This document shows positions 23,386 to 35,242 of a DNA stretch of 64,000 nt, one piece after another. Position 1 is the stretch's first letter; each line of letters starts with the position of its first letter. The DNA comes from Morella rubra. Its lineage: Eukaryota > Streptophyta > Magnoliopsida > Fagales > Myricaceae. The DNA is taken from NCBI GenBank assembly GCA_003952965.2, contig CM025856.1, forward strand, positions 16,318,816 through 16,382,815. Reading direction: 5' to 3'. The notes under the pieces are model-generated. The model was not told the DNA's origin and did no database searches. It saw only the letters and a list, made by a program, of their open reading frames with translations. A program made the translations under genes and the position numbers.

Positions 23386-24520
23386 GAAAAATTGGTGCTT
23401 CTGTGATGGGTGCACAAAACGTGTATGGGGTTCGGGTTACAGCTGTAACCAGTGCCATTTCAAACTTTATAAATCATGTGCCGAACAACGCCGGGAATTG
23501 AAGCATCCACTGCACCCGAAACATGCTCTTATTCTTTGCCAAGAAGTGTTGTGGCTGCAATGGAGAACTATGGGGCTTCAATTACCATTGTTCTCGCTGT
23601 AACTTTAAGCTTCATCTTAAATGGCTCTACACTACAAGGAAATCAGTCTCCTTCACTTGTGATGCTTGTAGGAAAGAAGGCAAGGGAATGTCTTACTTCT
23701 GTGCCATCTGTACATTCATGGCCCACATAGATTGAACGCTAGCTAGTACCATTGATTCTCACAAATATACGGCACAAGCACCCTCTCAACCTCATCGACT
23801 GTCTTCAGCCCAATCCGTCAGAGCACAGCGGGATCATGAAGTACACTATATTAAGAAGGTGGATACAAACTACAGGATCTATTATTGCTCAGATTGCGAC
23901 ATTGTTGCCCATATAGATTGTGCTACAAAAGAGGAACACGTAGATGAAACATTCGTGATGGAATTTGAAGAGAAGAACCCCATTGAATCAACTACTACTA
24001 TATTTAAATACGAAGGTCCTGAGCTCGATGAATCCGCTGCCCCATTAACTTGTGTAGTCAAGAAGATCGAGTTGGCAGAAATCAAACATTTCAGTCACGA
24101 GCATGATTTAAAGCTTTATAACTGATCAGCTTCGGCATAACGAACAATGTCTTCATTTTATGGTTGTGTTCAGTGCAGTTTTTTTCTTCCCAAATCTTGT
24201 GCCGAATTACCCAGAATAATGCGACACCCACTTCATCAGCATCCTCTTATCCTCCTCCCCTCACTGTGATGTTTGTGATCGCAAATGTAATGGCTCCGTG
24301 TACAGTAGTGAGAAGTGCAATTTCGACCTCGATGTGCAGTGTGGTTTGCTCTCAGGAATCTTGATCCTCGATGGCCACAAGCACCAGCTTAGTGCTTACC
24401 TCTCTCCAACACATATGGTGAGTGTCGTCCTTGTGGTCGTCGAGGACAAATATTTCGTTGTGCTGATTGTGAATTTATATTTGGACTTTAATTGCGCCCA
24501 TTACCTATGGACCATATAAT
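23386..24520 (+). pseudogene. DC1 (C1-like, Cys/His-rich) domain protein, broken
   Basis: DC1 proteins are plant zinc-binding Cys/His-rich proteins, usually 500-700 aa with many repeats. Repeats visible in order: WCFCDGCTKRVWGSGYSC with CHFKLYKSCAE and KHPLHPKH (23389-23525); CCGCNGELWGFNYHCSRC and FTCDACRKEGKGMSYFC (23545-23735); YRIYYCSDCDIVAHIDC (23870-23920); and CDVCDRKCNGSVYSSEKC (about 24267-24340). The repeats change frame near 23525 and 24140, and stops lie at 23733 and 24123. A few cysteine or histidine ligands are lost (EKC in place of a usual CDKC). It is a remnant of about half a gene with no intact start. Confidence 0.82.
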
Positions 24521-25089
24521 AAGAACATAAACAACCCTTCACACTCACTCAAAAGGGGAGGAGTGGGTTACCCACCCATAAAGGAGTTTAATTAATTTTT
24601 TTTTTTTTCTTCAGTAAATAATTCTGTTTAATAAGTGGTAGGAGAAAATTTCATGTGGGAGGACAGGAGAGGGAATATATATTCACTAAAGAGAAAAAGG
24701 ATCTTGAGATAGTTTATATTTAAATGAATAAATATATCAATTGCCCTCCCTCCTCTTTCCTATTTCTTTTTGGTGGTCGAACTTTCCAATAAATCTCCCC
24801 TCTCAACTCCTTGTTGTTTTTTATTTTTTTTTTTTTAAGCAAAATGTAAGTGTAGATCCTATCTCTTTTGGGGGTCTTCGGCGATCATGACCGACATGGA
24901 TAGCTTCAACATCAACAAGTGCTTACTTCTATCCCAGCTTGAAGCCAAAACGACGGTACGTGAGGTCCTACATGCCAGCACCTCTTCCTCTCAAATCTAA
25001 GTTCTGGCGGTGGTTTCCAGCAAGCACGCACTGCGGGGTTACTTTCAACACCCAGAACCTAAGTTGTGGATATTATTGAATTATAGTGG
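24521..25089. other. Intergenic, no gene seen
   Basis: Contains T-rich tracts near 24597 and 24820 and a moderately GC-rich stretch (24870-25060) without a recognisable coding domain. It adjoins an LTR fragment and may be part of the same truncated element. Confidence 0.4.
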
Positions 25090-25305
25090 AGAAGCCCAAG
25101 GAATGTAATAGCCTTGGGGGTAGACGTATGCAAGTCTTAGCCGAACCACCTAAAAATACGGTGTATTATCTCTCTACCTTATCTCTTACCGATATTGTAT
25201 AATTTATTGTTTTCGTTTTATATAACATTAAGTATTTTACAGATTTGTATTTTTATCGAAAAAAATCTAATATTTTGTAAAACCCAATTCACCTCCCCTT
25301 TTTGA
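25090..25305 (+). mobile_element. LTR fragment (same kind as solo LTRs B1/B2), plus orientation
   Basis: GAAGCCCAAGGAATGTAATAGCCTTGGGGGTAGACGTATGCAAGTCTTAGCCGAACCACC matches, in reverse orientation, the segment of the two solo LTRs at 35.2 and 60.7 kb. The shared words are CCTTGGG, the ACGTA-GCAAGT core and GCCGAACCACCTAAAAAT. It ends near AAAACCCAATTCACCTCCCC, the inverse of the AATTGGGT end of those LTRs. The left part and target duplications are not visible, so this is a degraded remnant. Confidence 0.6.
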
Positions 25306-25810
25306 GTTGCTGTTTAGACTCACAAAAAGAATGTGTACAAAATTCAAATCCGACCAATTTGATTGGTGAGCCTGATAAAATAAAATTTTATTAAAAAAAT
25401 TCGGAAAGTACATAACATGGCGTAATTACTTTTTAATTCTAGGATAAATTATTTTTCATCCTTACATGCTTTTAAAAAAATCCTTGAATTTACAACTTAA
25501 TAAAATTAGTCTTTGAGTTTATCCAACTTTTTATTCAAACATTAAAGAATCAAAACTTCAAAGCTTAGACATCTCGAACTCTGAAACTACCTTTTTATAG
25601 CTTGTCCAAAACATTATACGTATAACATTAAATACGATATAATTTATATTTATGTTAATATCTTTTCAAATTTTATGGTGCAATTCGAAGAAAATAATTG
25701 TAAAAGATGTAGTTCGTATTCGTCAAGGTTCTTCCAAGATATCTTAGTTCGTGTAAAAGTAATTTTTCTTGTTCGGAAACAAATGAGCCTAGAAAAAGGA
25801 AAAAATGGAT
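25306..25810. other. AT-rich intergenic DNA before the inverted duplication
   Basis: No gene recognised. Homology to the right arm of the inverted duplication begins at about 25811. Confidence 0.45.
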
Positions 25811-26079
25811 GACACTTTTTCTCGTTAGTGTAACGGTGAAACATTGATTAGCTTTAGAATTTAAAGGCCCATTAGTCTTTCTTATATTGGGCAATAAGCC
25901 CGTTGGTCTTTTTAACTCGATAACTTGACAAAAGCCCAGTAAAACTCATCAATGTTTCTCGTCTGGTCCCACAAATTAAATTCACCCAATTGAAGCGTTT
26001 CTTCTATGTTCCCGTTTCAATTTTTTTTGGCTAACGCTCCGCGATTTCGGTCTCACAAAGCTAAACAAGTAGCCGTTGC

Positions 26080-26398
26080 AAAACGGACAAAAGAAATTAG
26101 AGAAGGGCCTATTTAAAACTTGCAAACTGATGGGGTGCCAAATGATGGAATTACTTCTAAGAAAAAGGAATCCGAGAAGGGCCACGCCAATGAGGACAAG
26201 TATGTAGGCTGGTGGAAATGCAATTTGCAGGGTGGTGAAGGGTGGTATGTATGGCGCAATGGGAATGAGTACTTGAGTGAGTGGAAGAACGGGGTTATCT
26301 CCGGAAAAGGGATTTTGATATGGGCCAATGGGAGTAGGTATGAAGGGCATTGGGCGACTGGGGTGCCATTTGGTTTATGATAAAAACTTTTAAACAAA
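26080..26398 (+). pseudogene. PIP5K fragment, left arm: MORN repeats fused to P-loop exon remnant
   Basis: Phosphatidylinositol-4-phosphate 5-kinases make PI(4,5)P2 at the plasma membrane; plant type-B enzymes carry N-terminal MORN repeats. Here an open frame (26120-26380) reads [38 protein letters not shown] and [10 protein letters not shown], three MORN units. After CATTTGG (about 26372) homology to the right-arm gene jumps about 0.95 kb downstream to the third exon, GGTTTATGATAAAAACTTTTAAA. The rest of exon 1, exon 2 and most of exon 3 are deleted. The CACTA terminus begins at 26400. The exon-4 remnant of this copy is at 37364-37413, beyond the insertions. Confidence 0.82.
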
Positions 26399-26399
26399 T

Positions 26400-27090
26400 C
26401 GCTACAAGAAAAAAGACTTTGGGAGGCAAAAAAATTTGTCACCCAAACACGTACTAATTTCGTCCTAATTTTTGGGTGACAAAATCGAGTTGTCACCCGG
26501 TTTGTCACCTAAAGCCCGTCAGCCAAAGTTTTGGGTGACGATTTTAACGTTCTGTCACTCAAAACCGTTCGGACGTTTTACAAACCGTCCGAATGGTTTT
26601 GTGCCATACTGACGAAATTGAAAATCGTCATGCCCAGTACAATCCATCCGTTCGCATGAGCTGTGCGAACGTACTCTAATATGTTCGGACAGCTCATGTG
26701 AACGGTTCTCCAAGGTGACGAAATGAATTTCGTCATCTACAATCCGTGCGCACGGTATACAACATCGTCCGAACGTACATACATAGTCCGGACGCTTTCG
26801 TAAAGACGTCCGCACCGTTGTTTCATTATGACGAAATATTTTTGTCATCCTCAAAATCCGTTCGAACTTGACATAAAGTTCGGACGCTTGTTCGTTGAAC
26901 ACGTTGAACGTGTTGTATCGTGCACACGTTGCTTAATAAAAGATCGTGTGCACGCGAAAATAACCGTTGGAGGGAAGAATTTAACGCGATGTGTGCGGAT
27001 GGATAGTTATGCGTGCGCACGTTATCAACGCCAAATAACCGTTCGACGACCTTTTATACCGTTCGAACATTTTTCGTATTTGAATTAATT
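26400..27090. repeat. CACTA 2 subterminal array, left (GTCCGAACG words)
   Basis: Dense copies in both orientations of a roughly 9-bp word CGTTCGGAC/GTCCGAACG, with variants such as CGTCCGAACG and GTTCGGACG, are mixed with GGGTGACGAAAT-like words. Arrays of this sort are the sites at which CACTA-encoded DNA-binding proteins act. ORFs called through this block on both strands are artefacts of the repeats. Confidence 0.75.
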
Positions 27091-27256
27091 TAATTAAAAT
27101 TTTAAAAATAATTTACAAATAATATAAATAAAAGATATTCAATACTCAAATATAATAAAATATCTACAAATATGCAATCGTTATTAAAAGTAAATAAAAT
27201 ACATAATCGATAAGTACTGACAAGTAGTAAAAATATATAAATCTACCCAAATTTTC

Positions 27257-28923
27257 ATTTGGGTGTCGAACGAGATTGCAGCTGTCTGATCTGCTCCACC
27301 AGCTGCTCACGCATCTGCTCCGCCATTAGTTGCATCCTCCGTTCTTGTTGTTCCACTAGGTCCTTTGCTCCTCCTTCATCATCTTCCGTGCTCTTCGTCT
27401 TTCTTCCGTTGCTGCTCCTCCATCATCTGTAGATGCTCTCGCATCGTCTGCTCCATATCTGACCGCTTGACAGAAGCACTTCATATTCCAATCTGTCTAG
27501 CCCTCATCTCCTCAATCTCTAATCTGGCCTCCTCCAATCTCCGGGACAAATCAACGGACGATACTGATGAAGATGATCCAACAGACCGTACTGAACGGCC
27601 TAAACCTCGCACGTAACCCGCTTTCGTCCCCAACACCTCAGCGAAAATCTCCACTTCGTGTATGACTTTCCCTCTACTCGTGCTGCAACTGTAACGCCTC
27701 CATTTTTTCCTACAAAATTAAAAAAGAAGATAAAAACTAGCACATATGAAACATAAACGCACACGAATGCATCATTAAATCTAACGTTACAACTTACAAA
27801 ATTTTCGTGCATCTTCTGATGTCCACATGCCATCCTTATTAGTATGCGTCTTTTTATACAGCAACGCAGGACTAATCTCATCAGATTCTGGATTTTTCTG
27901 TACACCAAAAGAAATATAAAACGTGCATATTAAAATACCTAAGTCATTTATTTAAATAATAAATAATAAAAATTTAAATTTATTACTTACTAACAACGCT
28001 CTCGCGCGTTGGAAAGACCTCGCTCCAATGTGTGTACAATCTTCAGCTTAGCTCTATTCTCCTTGTTGATTGCACTCCTCCTCTGCATTGTACATTTACA
28101 GTTGTTACCACAATTAATAATAAAATAAAATAAACGTTCAGGATGGAATAAAAATGTTTAACCTGAAATTCCTCGCTCGCGAATAAATCACAAACACGAG
28201 TCCATTCTTCCTTGTTCATATCGGGATACGGGTGCTCTAACGCCTCTTCTTTGGAATTGAACACCGAGTAATGCTGGAACATTCTATTTTTGTGCGTCCT
28301 GTACGCTGTGTTCATCGTAGACGTCACAGTGATGCGATCCTCGGTTCGGTCGTAATCTAGTTGGAAGTCATCCTTAACATATATAACAGTTAGTACGTAT
28401 AAAAGTTTCAACAATTAAAATTTAATAAATTATACTTACCAACACTCGGTTCATCACATACGATTTAACCTCGGGGACCTCCTTCCACTTACTCGTCTCA
28501 AATGGGACATGTTGTCGAACGAGCGCACCAATATGACTCGAGAGCATTGAGGACGCCTTGTCATCACCGCCCGTACGTCCATCAGGGATATGGACAGTCA
28601 GCTTTCCTCCGGTGCGAGCCTTGAGTAAGGCAATCCCACGCGTACTACCTCGAACGTGTTGATTCCGGACGTCGCTACAAATGAAGAACAATAAATTTAA
28701 AATTCAGTTAAGCATAGAAATTTAAAAGTCATAATATTTAATCAAGATTGACGGGTAAGATACTTACATGCACAACTACTTTGGGTGCCTACTGGACTGG
28801 CTGTGCAGGGGACGGTAATTCGTTCCTATCCCTAAGTGAAGGACCCGACACTGCTAGTGTACCGGGACTACTCTCAGCTCGAACTGATGAATCGCACCGA
28901 AGACGTTTCCCTCCCGCTGGCAT
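27257..28923 (-). CDS. CACTA 2 TnpA-type protein (Transposase_24), multi-exon
   Basis: Start ATG 28923-28921 reads MPAGGKRLRCDSS. Exonic pieces follow right to left: RGSTRGIALLKARTGGKL and HVPFETSKWKEVPEVKSYV (28691-28440); DDFQLDYDRTEDRI and MFQHYSVFNSKEEALEHPY (28378-28165); RRSAINKENRAKLK (about 28085-27995); NPESDEISPALLYKKTHTN (about 27900-27800); and EIFAEVLGTKAGYVRGLG with an acidic, coiled-coil-like RRLEEARLEIEEMRARQ tail (about 27660-27490). Breaks between pieces mostly coincide with AT-rich gaps, as introns would. An in-frame stop follows RQIGI near 27480 and may be the true end or damage. It is the plant Transposase_24 family, inferred to bind the element's subterminal repeats. This copy could be nearly intact. 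Confidence 0.65.
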
Positions 28924-29039
28924 GACGTCGTCCTGTGACCAAATAAATCAATATTAGAGAAAAAAACACAATGAATTATGTTACTCAAAATGAATATAAA
29001 ATAGAAACGCAAAGTAAATTGAAACGATAAAGTTACTTT

Positions 29040-32000
29040 AGTCCTCGGAGTCATATTCTTCAGAATCACTACAATCTTCACTGAATGATTCCGAGGAATC
29101 ATCGCTTCCTTCTACTTCACGTTGTTGTGGACCACTCTCATCGGTTACCGGCACATAAGCCTCGATGTCATTTCTAGTCAACGGGATCATGTCAAAGAGC
29201 TAAAGTCCACAAAAAGCTCAATAGACTCATTCTCCTGGTATGCTTCACGTTCGACGGTCCTTCTCCATCTTCACTAGCTTCCTCCTCAATATGTGGAATA
29301 TCATACGTGTTTCTAGGGGTAATCTTTTGAACAATCTTCCAGTGACCGCCCAACTTCATATCATCGATATAAAACACTTGATTCCCTGAGAAGCTAGCAC
29401 GAACGGGTCGTCTTTGTACCACTTTCGGGATGTGTTAATACTAACAAACCGACCACTTTTATCAAGACCTAAGTTTTGAGTACTCAAGTCAAACCAGTCA
29501 CATTTTAGTAAATAAACTAAATTCCCGCAAATAACAACGCGTAAATATCCACGACCTGGCCGTAAAAATCAACATCTTCCCCATCATGGTCCCCCGGAAC
29601 AACCACACCACTATTCTGAGTGTTACGAAACTGTTCACGAAAGACCGTGTGAAACCTAACTCCATTCACTACACACCCAGAATAACAAAGTGCCCGTGAT
29701 CCGGACCGGATGCTAATGCATACAAATCATCCGACACCGAGCCCGAATTTTCATTGCGCATAGTTTGAATCTAAAATAGTAAACACGTGTTAATTTGAAT
29801 CTAAAAAAATATCAAAATTAAAATATAAACATATAATAGAGAAAAATTAAATAAATACCCGATTTCTAAACCATAACGGAAATCCTTCTTCGTGCCTCCT
29901 ATCAACATTTATTGGTGATTGCCTCCTCATCTCTTCCAAGTGCTCGCTATAAAGAAATAAGATATTTTATAATAAATTAAAATATAATGAACTGATAAGT
30001 GTTTAAATGAGCAAATATTCTTATAAGCGCTTACTCTATATGTTGGCTGATTTTGAACAGTTGTTGAGTACGTACCACTGCTTTTGTAAATTCCTTTATA
30101 TTCAAATCTTGACCCCTACCAGCTCCCAGCGGTCGAACACTTTGAGTAAACACAGAAAAACGACAACTTCGATCATCCATGTCGGCATAATTCGGTCTTT
30201 TCTATTAAATCTCGTCTCAACCGTACCAAGATACATTGAGCAAAAAGTTAGACATTCATTTAACACATAATTCTCTGCTATGGAGCCCTCACACCGTGCC
30301 TGTTCTTAACGAAACGCTTCATCTTCCCCATATACCTCTCCATTGGATACATCCACCGAAATTGAACTGGACCCCCAAGTTTCACCTCCCGAGGTAAATG
30401 AACCTAAATGAACCATAATAGTAAAAAATGATGGAGGAAATAATGTTCCAACTTGCAAAGAATCATTCCGATGTCCTTCTCTAACTGGTCCACAACGTCT
30501 AAACGTATTGTTCTTGAGCACAAGTCTCTGAAGAATAAGCTCAACTCAGTCAACGCTGTACATACTTCGTTTCCTAACAACCCGTGTATCATTGCCGGTA
30601 ACAGTCGCTGCAACAAGACGTGTGAGTCGTGACTCTTCATACCCATTATTTTCCTTCATTTTATATTCACGCACGGGATATGTTAGAGGCGTATCCATCC
30701 GAAACTTACACCCTTCAGCCATTCACAACACTTCTTACGTTCATCCTTCGTTAAAGTAAATAATGCTTGAGGCATCACCTCCTGCTGACCCCGAACTTGC
30801 AAATGCAAATCTTTTTAATGCCCATTAATGCCAAGTCCTCCGAGCACTAGCATTGTCCTTCGTCTTACCATCGACGTTCATCAAAGTTCCCAACACATTG
30901 TCACAAATATTCTTCTCTATGTGCATGACGTCCAAATTATGTCGAAGTTTCAAATCTGACCAGTACGGCAACTCAAAGAATATGCTGCGCTTCGTCCAAC
31001 TTAACTCATTGTCAGCCCGTTTTCTCTTCTTCTGAGTCTTCCCAAACGAACATAACGGTACCGATTCAAGTTGTTGAAGTATCTCCTCTCCAGTGACTTC
31101 TTCAGGCGCTGCTCTAAACTCTTTTTTCCCGTCAAATATGTCGACATCATGCCTCCACCCATGCGTCGCGGCAAATACCGGCGATGTCCCAAAAAATAAT
31201 GTTTGCCCCCATGTTTCAACCAAAATGACATTGTGTTCGCATTGCAATTAGGGCATGCTAACCATCCTTTCGTACTCCAACCGAGAGATTACCATAAGCG
31301 GGGAAGTCATTTATTGTCCAAAGCAAAGCAGCATGTAACTTGAATGAACTTGACACGGCCGCGTCGTACGTCTGCACTCCATTTTCCCACAAGTCCTTCA
31401 ACTCATCTATCAATGGCTGCAAGTAGACGTCGATATCATTCTTGGGACTTCTTGGACCCGGAATAAGCAATGACAGCATGAAACTTGAATCCTTCATACA
31501 TTTCCATGGCGGCAAATTGTATGGAATTAGTACCACTGGCCATATACTATACGATAAGCTCATGTTGCCAAACGGATTGAACCCATCAGATGCCAAACCC
31601 AACCGGACGTTCCGAGATTCCCGACCAAACCATTCATACTTCTTATCGAGGTCCTTCCATACCCAGAGTCTGCAGGATGCCTCATCACCCCATCTTCAAC
31701 CACACGCTATTGATTTTATTCTGACTGTACTTCCACCTCGATTCCCACACACCGGACACTCTTGTAACTCACTGTGCTCCTTCCAAAACAGTACACAGTC
31801 ATTTAAGCACGCATGTATGTTATCATAGCTAAATCCTAAATTCTTTCTTAACTTTTTCGCCTCATAATAAGATTTAGGAAGTGTCTCCCCCTCCGGCAGC
31901 GCATCTTTTATCAAGCCCAACACATCTTCAAACGCCTTTACAGTCAAATTATTCTCGACTTCACATGAAGTAACCTAACAACGAAAGACAACTTCGAGTA

Positions 32001-32478
32001 CTTCTTACACCCGGGATACAACTCTCGCTCAGCATCTACCCATAACTTGGTATACGCGAAAACCCCTCCAAACCCAGACTCGATGTTTCAGGACCTAGAA
32101 ATATTTTCACCAGCGTTCTCATCAACCCCTCTCCCGCCTCAAAATCTTCTAACATGTCTCTCATATCATCATTTATGTTTCCCTCAGAGTCCTCACTACT
32201 CGGTTCAGGTTCTAAAGTCACTACCCGGTTAGAAACTTCTGAAATCGACTCTCCATGAAATACCCAATGAGTGTAACTCTGGTCAAACCCAATTATGAAT
32301 AAATGATCCTCCATCTCGTCTACACGTTGGAACAACACATTCTTACATCTCTTACATGGACATCTTATCAGTCCCGACTATCTGCATAACTACGGGCAAC
32401 ACTCATAAAATCCCGAACACCATCACTATACTTCGCACTTTTGAGTCTATCAGCCTCATAAATCCAGCTCTTATCCAT
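29040..32478 (-). pseudogene. CACTA 2 TnpD transposase (Transposase_21), frameshifted
   Basis: Start ATG 32478 reads MDKSWIYEADRLKSAKYSDG, the family N-terminus. One base appears lost near 32385, before the zinc-like LIRCPCKRCKN. The text continues HWVFHGES (about 32255), SYYEAKKLRKNLGFSYDNIH and ECPVCGNRGG (31947-31720), PYNLPPWKCMKDSSFMLSLL and WTINDFPAYGNLS (31602-31258), ELPYWSDLKLRHNLDVMHIE (31247-30825), and a DUF4218 part GMKSHDSHVLLQRLLP (30646-30404). A DUF4216-type part (VFYIDDMKLGGHWKIV) lies at 29422-29192. Frame changes occur near 32385, 32000, 31650, 31255, 30810 and 30510. Domain order and length match a complete TnpD, but the frame is not open. Confidence 0.8.
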
Positions 32479-34049
32479 ATTGTTCCTTCAAAGACGAAAA
32501 TACAAACAATAATGCAAACAATGATGACATTCACACTCAACTCCAATTTCTTCGGTGATAGGTCTATCCCATTCAAGTTTACAATATCACGTACTGCACG
32601 TAATTGACCCGACTATTGTGACCGATGCTTTAGAAATTTCGACAGCATTTCCCTCAGTCCCCAGATACACGCCTACAACATTGAGCATAAACACCCACCA
32701 TTGAAGGCAGTGTGTAAGCTCAATGCTGAATGTGTATCCGAAGGACAAAAGGAGATTTGCATCGAAATTTCTAAACACATCTAGTCACAATAGCAGATAC
32801 AATTACGCACATTACGCATATTGTAAACTCAAACTGTCCATAACGTGGACAATTCAAGAATTACACCGAGTTCGTTATCCGAACTCCGTGTAATTCTTAA
32901 ACAGGGGCTAAGGCTACTAAATGAATGCATGAACATAACAACAAAACCGTTCGGACGTCATAACCGTCCGAACATAAAATATAAGCGTTCGGACCTTTTT
33001 GCAAAGCGTCCGAACTAAAAGTCCGGACGGACATAACCGTCGACTGTGATTGTCGAACAACACTGTTCTTCGACGAACAATGAATTTTCACACAAATTCA
33101 TGCCAAAATCAACCCAAATGACAAACACTTCAATATAAACACATCACAACCAACCCCAAACTCAATTGCTATCATTTTAGACCCTAAAAATTTGAAAAAC
33201 ACATGCTTTTATATCCTAAAATCCATGCTTTTCATCCTAAAACATTAAAAACCCACTAACCTCAAATGCAATCCAATATCAAATCCCAAATGAGTTGCTC
33301 CTTCCACACCCTTTTCAATGAGATTGATGTCTTAAAATCAGCTCTCCTCTTCTCCTCTTGCTCAAATCTCTCAAATTTCTAAGTTTTGACCGTTTTCCTA
33401 CACTGTCTGCGATTTCCCATCTTTCAAACGAATATAATCCGTTCGGGACATAATATCGTTCGGACGCCTACGTGTAAAAGTTTACGAGGAAAAACATGCC
33501 GCCTAAATTTTCATACCGTCCGACGCTTGCAACTGACGACACCATTTTAGCAACTACAAACGACAACGTCTGATCTTGAAAAAACGTCACTCATAAAACG
33601 AACGCTTTATTAAATTTCATGGCGCCGTTTGGAAGCCCCAAACGACAGCATCTCAACACTAATCTAAAAACAAGCGTCCGAACAGTGTATCAATTACGTC
33701 CGGACGCTTTTCTTGCGAAGTACGACACCGTTCGACCTTACTGTAATACGTCGGACGGTTATCCTCTAGTCTAACGGTTTTGACGATCTTATTTTTTTAT
33801 TTCTTTCTAATATAAAGAAGAGTTGTGTAACGAAGTTGAAAGGAGTTACGAAATAAGATAGAAATAAGATAAACATATTGTAATGACTTTTAATAATAGA
33901 AATAACATAAATATATCAAATATCCACAAAACATAATATAAACAAAATAACATCAAATACAATCCAATATACATACTCAAAACATAATATAAAAATAAAT
34001 GTCCTCAAAATATAATAAAAAATAAATCATAATAAAAGAAACTAAATAT
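32479..34049. other. CACTA 2 upstream non-coding DNA with GTCCGAAC arrays
   Basis: Leader/promoter region of TnpD on the minus strand. GTTCGGACG/CGTCCGAAC words cluster at 32945-33060 and 33430-33775, with AT-rich sequence between and after (33790-34050). An inverted pair AATTACACCGAGTTCGTTATC/GATAACGAACTCGGTGTAATT-like lies at about 32855-32895. No protein is seen. Confidence 0.6.
32855..32900. repeat. Short perfect-looking hairpin
   Basis: AAGAATTACACCGAGTTCG is followed directly by TTATCCGAACTCCGTGTAATTCTT, forming an inverted repeat of about 18 bp with a very short loop, in the TnpD leader region of CACTA 2. Confidence 0.6.
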
Positions 34050-35236
34050 CTACTGATCATCAATCATCAGCGATTCAGAACTCCGGACATTTCTTGTGCT
34101 CCTCAAGCAACGACCCCTGAGTCAGGCAACTAGCTCTGCACTAGTAGCGACGCCCTTTCCGGCAACTAAACCTCGACCACCTGCCTCTTCACTCACCGTC
34201 CATGCTCTGACCTTTTGCTCCAAAGCTGCTAGCCGAGAACTGATATCACCCATCCATCTCATGGGTGGGCTGCATGACCGCTCGCATCTGCTCAGTCAAC
34301 TCGGTCATCATAGCCGCCACCCAACTCGGCCATGTCCCTCAAGTCCCTGGGTCGAGCCCTGTCCAGGATCCTGCTCCTCCCCCCTAGCGGCTCCTCTCAT
34401 CTAACTCTAGCTGCCCGAGCGCATTCAGCACTCGTCGTGTCTGGCCATCGACTTTGAGAGCGTTGTCTTGTTAATCACCCAAGTGGAAGTGCCCTCAGCT
34501 CGTCGGCACCCTCGGGTACCATCAAGGATGCAGGAACTGGGTCAGAAGAACCCATAAGGCAATGAAATCTGAGCATCGTCTTCAGGGCCTCAGCACGAAC
34601 GGATTGGTAGATGAATGATGCCATATCAACAGGAAGCCCCCGTACAACTACCATGTACAAGAACTCAGCCGGCCATAAGACACTCGTCGTGTGCTTCTTC
34701 GGGTCGATGGTAGCATAGGATCAGGTGCATGATCCGCCAGAAAGGAAGCAACTGCCCGTGTACCATATAAGCTCCCTCCAAAATCAGTGTATCATCGCCC
34801 AGCATGGTCCGAATACCTCGGCCTTAGTAGGCCGGCCCTCCTCGCTCATTGGCAGGTTTGGGAACGCTGTCAAATCCCTCATACCCCAAGAAATAGCTCG
34901 TCTGGCGAGAATATGATCTGAACGTTACGGACGGTGACCTCCATACTAGGCTCCTCGAGGTCCCTCGCCTGAAGTATAGAAGCATAGAACTCTCGCACTA
35001 GGTTCTTCGACGCATACCCGGTCCTCTGGAGGAATGGAAGCCAACCTACTTGCTCCACTATCTCTAGAAGCATCCGATCCTCAAACCGAAGCTCGTAGAA
35101 ATCCGCCAACTTGGATATGCCACTTGACAACGACCGAGTGGGACATTATGACTGCCGTATGTTCCTCCAACGATAAAGCTAGAGTAGAAAGATTTCTCGG
35201 CATCGGCCTGCTGCTGGTACGCAAACGCTTGCTCAT
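34050..35236 (-). pseudogene. Accessory ORF with 'putative plant transposon protein'-like domain
   Basis: ATG at 35236 reads MSKRLRTSSRPMPRNLSTL. The conserved text is in another frame: ISKLADFYELRFEDRMLLEI, GWLPFLQRTGYASKNLVREF, RNVQIIFSPDELFLG (35130-34879), then LYMVVVRGLPVDMASFIYQS (34660-34475). The VREFYA...V+ISFSP...LF pattern is that of a domain found in many plant retrotransposon gag-like and transposon-associated ORFs. The remaining minus-strand text to 34050 is Ala/Arg/Gln-rich. At least two frame changes make it a pseudogene. Its place, inside the CACTA and divergent in composition (GC-richer) from the surrounding AT-rich DNA, suggests either an accessory gene of this CACTA lineage or a captured retrotransposon piece. 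Function unknown. Confidence 0.6.
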
Positions 35237-35242
35237 TTTTAA

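Noticed and set aside
26555..27088. ORFs of 64-115 aa on both strands at the left end of CACTA 2
   Set aside because: They are built from the repeated GTCCGAACG subterminal words and have no protein character.
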